From an uncultured Paracoccaceae bacterium (GTDB lineage Bacteria; Pseudomonadota; Alphaproteobacteria; Rhodobacterales; Rhodobacteraceae): a stretch of DNA of 35,878 bases. Below the pieces are notes generated by a model, which ran no database searches, was not told where the DNA came from, and saw nothing but the letters and a program-made list of their open reading frames with translations. Position 1 is the stretch's first letter; each line of letters opens with the position of its first letter. A program made the translations under genes and the position numbers. Where the stretch lies: the NCBI GenBank assembly GCA_937863185.1, contig CALMEG010000266.1, positions 1-35,878 on the forward strand, given 5' to 3'. Shown piece after piece: positions 32,407-35,878 of this stretch.

Positions 32407-34599
32407 CTATTCGGCGGCGATGGGGCGGCCCTGATCGGCCATGACCGAGCGCAGCGCCGCCTCGATGTCCTGCGGGCGCGCGCAGGCCGCCGCTTCCAGC
32501 ACCCTGGAAATGCTGGGCGATGCCTCGGCCCCGTGCACCCGGCGGATCGGCTGGTCGAGCCAGTCGAAGACCCGGCGTTGCAGCTCGTCGGCCAGCCAGC
32601 CGCCATATGAGGTGCCTGCCGCCCCCTGTTCCACGATCAGGACATTGCCGGTCTTGCGGATCGAGGCCTCGATCGTCTCCCAGTCAAGCCCGGCGCGGTC
32701 AAGGCTGCGCAGGTCGATGATCTCGGCATCCACGCCCAGGCGTTCGGCCGCCGCACGGCTCTGTTCCACCATGGACAGGTAGCTGAGCACCGTTACATCC
32801 CGCCCGGCCCGCACCACCTTCGCCCGGCCAAGCGGGATGATGTAATCAAGATCCTCGGCGGGCGCGGCGCCGGTCGAGGCATAAAGATCGACATGCTCCA
32901 GAACCAGAACCGGATCTTCGCATTGCAGGGCCGCATTCATCAGGCCGACGTAATCGAAGGGCGTCGAGGGCGCGACGATCCGCCAGCCCGGCGCGGTGGC
33001 GAAGATGCCCGCCGGGTCCATCGAATGCTGCGAGCCGTATCCGGTGCCCATCGCCACCTTGGTGCGCAGCACCAGCGGCATGGCGTTTTCGCCGCCGAAC
33101 ATGTGGCGCGCCTTGCCGATCTGGTTGAATACCTGATCGGCCGCCACCCACATGAAATCGGGATACATGAACTCGATCACCGGGCGCACCCGCCCGTCGG
33201 CGGCCATGCCCGCCGCGATCCCGGTAAAGGCATTCTCGCTGATCGGCGTGCCGAGGATCCGGTCGGGATATTTTTCGGACAGGCCGCGCGTGGCGCCGTT
33301 GGTGCCCCCTTTCAGGCGATGCACATCCTCGCCGAGGACCACGATCCTGTCATCCTGCGCCATGCGGCGATCCATCACCCTGGCCACGATGTCGATGAAC
33401 TTCGCCTCGGGTTCCAGCGCGCCTGCAAAGCTTTCCAGTTCCTCGATGCGGGCACCGTCGAATTCCGAAAGATCGCCGCGCAGGCCGAAATCCCGAAAAC
33501 TCTCTTCCGGCCAAAGCGCGGGAACGATGCGCCGCTTGCCGTCTGCGGTTTCGACCAGCTCGCCTGCGACCTCGGCCATCAGGCTCTGGCAGGCCGCGCG
33601 CAACCCCTCAAGGGTTTCGGCGCCCAGCATCTGGCGCTCCATCATCTCGCGGGCAAGCGCTTCCAGCGGATCGCGGGCGCGCCACTGCGCCTCTTCCTCC
33701 TTGCCGCGATAGCCGAAGGCGCTGCCGGGCAGGGGGCCGTTCTGGTGGAAATAGCGATAGACATCGGCCTCGATGATCACCGGCCCTTCGCCCGCGCGCA
33801 TGATGCGGTTGGCCGCGTCCGACGCAAGATAGACCGACAGCGCATCCATTCCATCGACCTGGAAGGCCGGAATGCCGAAGGCCAGCCCGCGCGAGGACAG
33901 GCGCGGCTCGGCCGTCGTTTCCTCGACATGGGTAGAGACCGCGTAGCGGTTGTTTTCGATGAAGAAACAGATCGGCAGCTTCCAGGCCGCGGCAAGGTTC
34001 ATCGTTTCCAGAACCGAGCCGATATTGGTCGCCCCGTCGCCGAAATAGGTATAGACGACATCGCCGGTTCCGGCCCGTTTATGCGCCCATGCCGCACCGG
34101 CGGCCATCGGCACGCCGCCCCCGACGATAGCGTTGGTGCCAAGGTTGCCCGATGCCGCCCAGCGAAGATGCATCGAACCGCCGCGCCCCTTGCAAAAGCC
34201 CTGCGCAAGCCCGAGGATCTCGGCCAGGGTCCGTTTGGACAGATCCCGCACCGGCGCCGCGAAGGGCGCGGCGGGATCAAGCCCCTTTGGGACGACATAG
34301 CCAAGCGCCTTCGCAAGGAACTGGTGATGCGCGCGGTGCGAGCCGTTGACCTGATCGCCCGGGCGCATCGCAACCGCGGAGCCTGCCGCGCCACCCTCCT
34401 GCCCGATGGCGGAATGCGCCGGGCCGTGGACAAGGCCCTGCCCTGCCAGATCCAGCACCTTTTCTTCGAAGGCGCGGATCAGGTGCATCTGCACCAGCAT
34501 GCTTCCCGCGATGCCCGGATCCAGGGAATTCCAGTCATCGTCGCTTGCGCGGATCTCGCGCCAGAAGGAGCGGGGGCTCAGATCGGTGGTGATCGGCAT
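32407..34599 (-). CDS. Fused E1 alpha/beta subunits of a 2-oxoacid (acetoin/branched-chain type) dehydrogenase
   Basis: The 730-residue protein joins the two E1 subunits of a thiamine-diphosphate-dependent dehydrogenase. The alpha part (1-about 385) has HGPAHSAIGQE, the ThDP motif GDG (187-189) to NN (216-217), and phosphorylation-loop-like YRYFHQNGPLPGS. The beta part (about 395-730) starts AKFIDIVARVMDRR and has VLGEDVHRLKGGTNGATRGL, FPTISENAF-like GTPISENAFTG and EFMYPDFMWVAADQ. No E2 (lipoyl) or E3 gene lies in the window. It comes 36 bases after an SDR gene, and two SDRs precede it, so its substrate is probably a ketone or diol degradation product rather than pyruvate. The window edge hides further operon members. 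Confidence 0.92.
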   Translation of the reverse strand: MPITTDLSPRSFWREIRASDDDWNSLDPGIAGSMLVQMHLIRAFEEKVLDLAGQGLVHGPAHSAIGQEGGAAGSAVAMRPGDQVNGSHRAHHQFLAKALGYVVPKGLDPAAPFAAPVRDLSKRTLAEILGLAQGFCKGRGGSMHLRWAASGNLGTNAIVGGGVPMAAGAAWAHKRAGTGDVVYTYFGDGATNIGSVLETMNLAAAWKLPICFFIENNRYAVSTHVEETTAEPRLSSRGLAFGIPAFQVDGMDALSVYLASDAANRIMRAGEGPVIIEADVYRYFHQNGPLPGSAFGYRGKEEEAQWRARDPLEALAREMMERQMLGAETLEGLRAACQSLMAEVAGELVETADGKRRIVPALWPEESFRDFGLRGDLSEFDGARIEELESFAGALEPEAKFIDIVARVMDRRMAQDDRIVVLGEDVHRLKGGTNGATRGLSEKYPDRILGTPISENAFTGIAAGMAADGRVRPVIEFMYPDFMWVAADQVFNQIGKARHMFGGENAMPLVLRTKVAMGTGYGSQHSMDPAGIFATAPGWRIVAPSTPFDYVGLMNAALQCEDPVLVLEHVDLYASTGAAPAEDLDYIIPLGRAKVVRAGRDVTVLSYLSMVEQSRAAAERLGVDAEIIDLRSLDRAGLDWETIEASIRKTGNVLIVEQGAAGTSYGGWLADELQRRVFDWLDQPIRRVHGAEASPSISRVLEAAACARPQDIEAALRSVMADQGRPIAAE

Positions 34600-34635
34600 G
34601 GATGAATCCTGACTTTCAAAACTGTTGCGGCGTGT

Positions 34636-35388
34636 TCAGGCCGCAAGGAAACCGCCATCGACCGGCAGGATCGTGCCGGTGATGAAGCTGGCCATGGAGG
34701 AGGCAAGGAAGATCACCGGATCAACGACTTCCTGCGTCTCTCCGATGCGCTTCATCATCACGCGGCCAAGGAACCAGTCCGCGCCACCCGGCCGGTTCAG
34801 CTGCGCGACGGCCATCTCGCTCATCATGATGCCGGGGGCGACGGCGTTCACGCGAACCCCGAAGGGCGCCAGATCACGCGCCATGACCTGCGTCAGCGAG
34901 CGCACCGCCCCCTTGGAGGCGACATAGCCCGCGGTCGAACCGCCCGCGACGAACCCGGCAACCGAGGACAGGTTCACGATGGCCCCGCGCGCCGCCTTCA
35001 GCGCGGGAACGAACGCGTGCGAGGTGTTGAACGTGCCGTCCAGGTTGACGCGCATCACCTTGTCCCAGACCTCGGGGGCGTGATCCTCGTCGATGCGCGC
35101 GCGCCCCGCGACACCGGCATTGTTCACCAGCACGTCCAGCCCTCCGTGCCGCGCCGTGAACTCGCCGGCGAAGGCCATGACGGCGGGACGGTCGGTCACG
35201 TCCAGCATCGCGCCTTCGGCGGAATATCCCTTGTCGCGCAGGGCCGCGGCGGTGGCCTCGACCCCCGTGGCGTCGATGTCGACGATGACGACCCTGGCCC
35301 CGGCTTGCGCAAGACCTTCGGCGATCGCCGCCCCGAGGCCGCGCCCCGCGCCGGTCACGAGCGCGATCTTTCCATCAAGAAGCTGCAT
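34636..35388 (-). CDS. Short-chain dehydrogenase/reductase
   Basis: The 250-residue protein is a classical SDR: TGAGRGLG at 12-19, acidic D37 at the end of beta2 (VIVDID, NAD preferred), NNAG at 89-92, and the catalytic S142, Y155 and K159 (YVASK). The substrate cannot be read from the sequence. It lies between a second SDR and the fused E1 gene in one orientation (gaps 39 and 36 bases), so the three are probably one catabolic operon. Confidence 0.93.
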   Translation of the reverse strand: MQLLDGKIALVTGAGRGLGAAIAEGLAQAGARVVIVDIDATGVEATAAALRDKGYSAEGAMLDVTDRPAVMAFAGEFTARHGGLDVLVNNAGVAGRARIDEDHAPEVWDKVMRVNLDGTFNTSHAFVPALKAARGAIVNLSSVAGFVAGGSTAGYVASKGAVRSLTQVMARDLAPFGVRVNAVAPGIMMSEMAVAQLNRPGGADWFLGRVMMKRIGETQEVVDPVIFLASSMASFITGTILPVDGGFLAA

Positions 35389-35427
35389 CGTCTCTCTCCT
35401 GTTTCACGGATGTGCGGGCCTCGTGGC

Positions 35428-35878
35428 TCACACCATGTAAAGCCCGCCATTCACCTGGATCGTCTCGCCGGTCACGAAGCTTGCGGCGGGGCTGCACAGG
35501 AACCCGATGACCGAGGCCACCTCATCGGCGCGGCCCATGCGGGCCAGGGGCGTGCCGGCAAGCGTTTCGGGGCCGCGTTCAGCCATCAGCCGCACGGTCA
35601 TGGGGGTTTCGATGATGCCCGGCGCAACCGCATTGACCCGCGTGCGCGGTGCAAGTTCGCGCGCGAGGCTGCGGCTGAACGCCCCGAGCGCCCCTTTCGA
35701 GGCCGCATAATGCGCGTTCTTGACCGCGCCTCGATGCGCCGCCAGCGAGGTGATGTTGACGATCGAGGAACCGTCGCGCAGATGCGCCGCGGCGCGCCGG
35801 CAAAGATAGAACACGCCGTCAAGGTTGATCGAGAGGGTGCGGCGCCACTGTTCGTCGGTCATCTCGGCAAAGGGTTCG
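35428..35878 (-). CDS. Short-chain dehydrogenase/reductase, C-terminal part (cut by window edge)
   Basis: The N-terminal cofactor-binding part lies beyond the right edge. The 150 visible codons run from [21 protein letters not shown] through [11 protein letters not shown] to the catalytic YAASK, the [10 protein letters not shown] segment and the C-terminal GETIQVNGG, all classical SDR features. The ATG at 35862 is internal, not a start, as the frame is open and family-like upstream to the edge. It differs from the next SDR in sequence, so it is not a simple duplicate. Confidence 0.9.
   Translation of the reverse strand, partial: EPFAEMTDEQWRRTLSINLDGVFYLCRRAAAHLRDGSSIVNITSLAAHRGAVKNAHYAASKGALGAFSRSLARELAPRTRVNAVAPGIIETPMTVRLMAERGPETLAGTPLARMGRADEVASVIGFLCSPAASFVTGETIQVNGGLYMV

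Overview
The window looks like core chromosome of a Rhodobacterales alphaproteobacterium (Rhodobacter/Rhodovulum/Paracoccus-type). The reasons are high G+C, very tight gene packing, a CcrM (GANTC) DNA methyltransferase, the rimP-nusA-ylxR-infB order, and a receiver-SpoIIE phosphatase of the kind used by Rhodobacter. I see no rRNA, tRNA, insertion sequence, phage gene or CRISPR array, and no gene-free stretch longer than 300 bases.

Layout. 1-3774: the translation/transcription operon rimP-nusA-ylxR/ylxQ fusion-infB (minus strand, infB cut by the left edge). It is preceded by its own promoter and a leader with three mutually exclusive hairpins ending in an intrinsic terminator. 3779-6323: a two-zinc-ribbon protein of unknown function, proline iminopeptidase, and the divergent ubiquinone gene ubiG. 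6417-8744: comF-grxC-nitrilase-marR (minus). 8743-10731: a SAM methyltransferase and ferrochelatase hemH (plus). 10871-12736: two L,D-transpeptidase-fold proteins flanking a CAP-domain lipoprotein. 12812-19548: a minus-strand run hslO-CoA Nudix-cca-ABC exporter-RNA methyltransferase-NaChBac-type sodium channel. 19639-21808: a Nudix protein, then a receiver/SpoIIE phosphatase divergent from a free-standing Hpt protein. 21818-24211: ilvA and a secreted Gly/Asn-rich coiled-coil protein. 24341-26091: argG and a mogA/moaB-type gene overlapping by 4 bases. 26245-28096: rnhB-ccrM with three GANTC sites around the ccrM promoter. 28178-29832: a secreted four-cysteine protein divergent from a small secreted protein overlapping a membrane-anchored winged-helix protein. 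29899-32277: the carboxyspermidine route to spermidine (decarboxylase then dehydrogenase), closed by a strong terminator. 32407-35878: a fused E1 alpha/beta ketoacid dehydrogenase downstream of two short-chain dehydrogenases (the last cut by the right edge).

Most genes are housekeeping. The less ordinary signals are regulatory or concern small proteins. They are the attenuator-like rimP leader, the GANTC cluster at ccrM, a two-TM protein carrying a C-terminal OmpR-like winged helix (the reverse of ToxR/CadC order), the Hpt/phosphatase pair with a CtrA-like site between them, and a sequence element built around AAATATCCC that recurs in three of the gaps between convergent genes.
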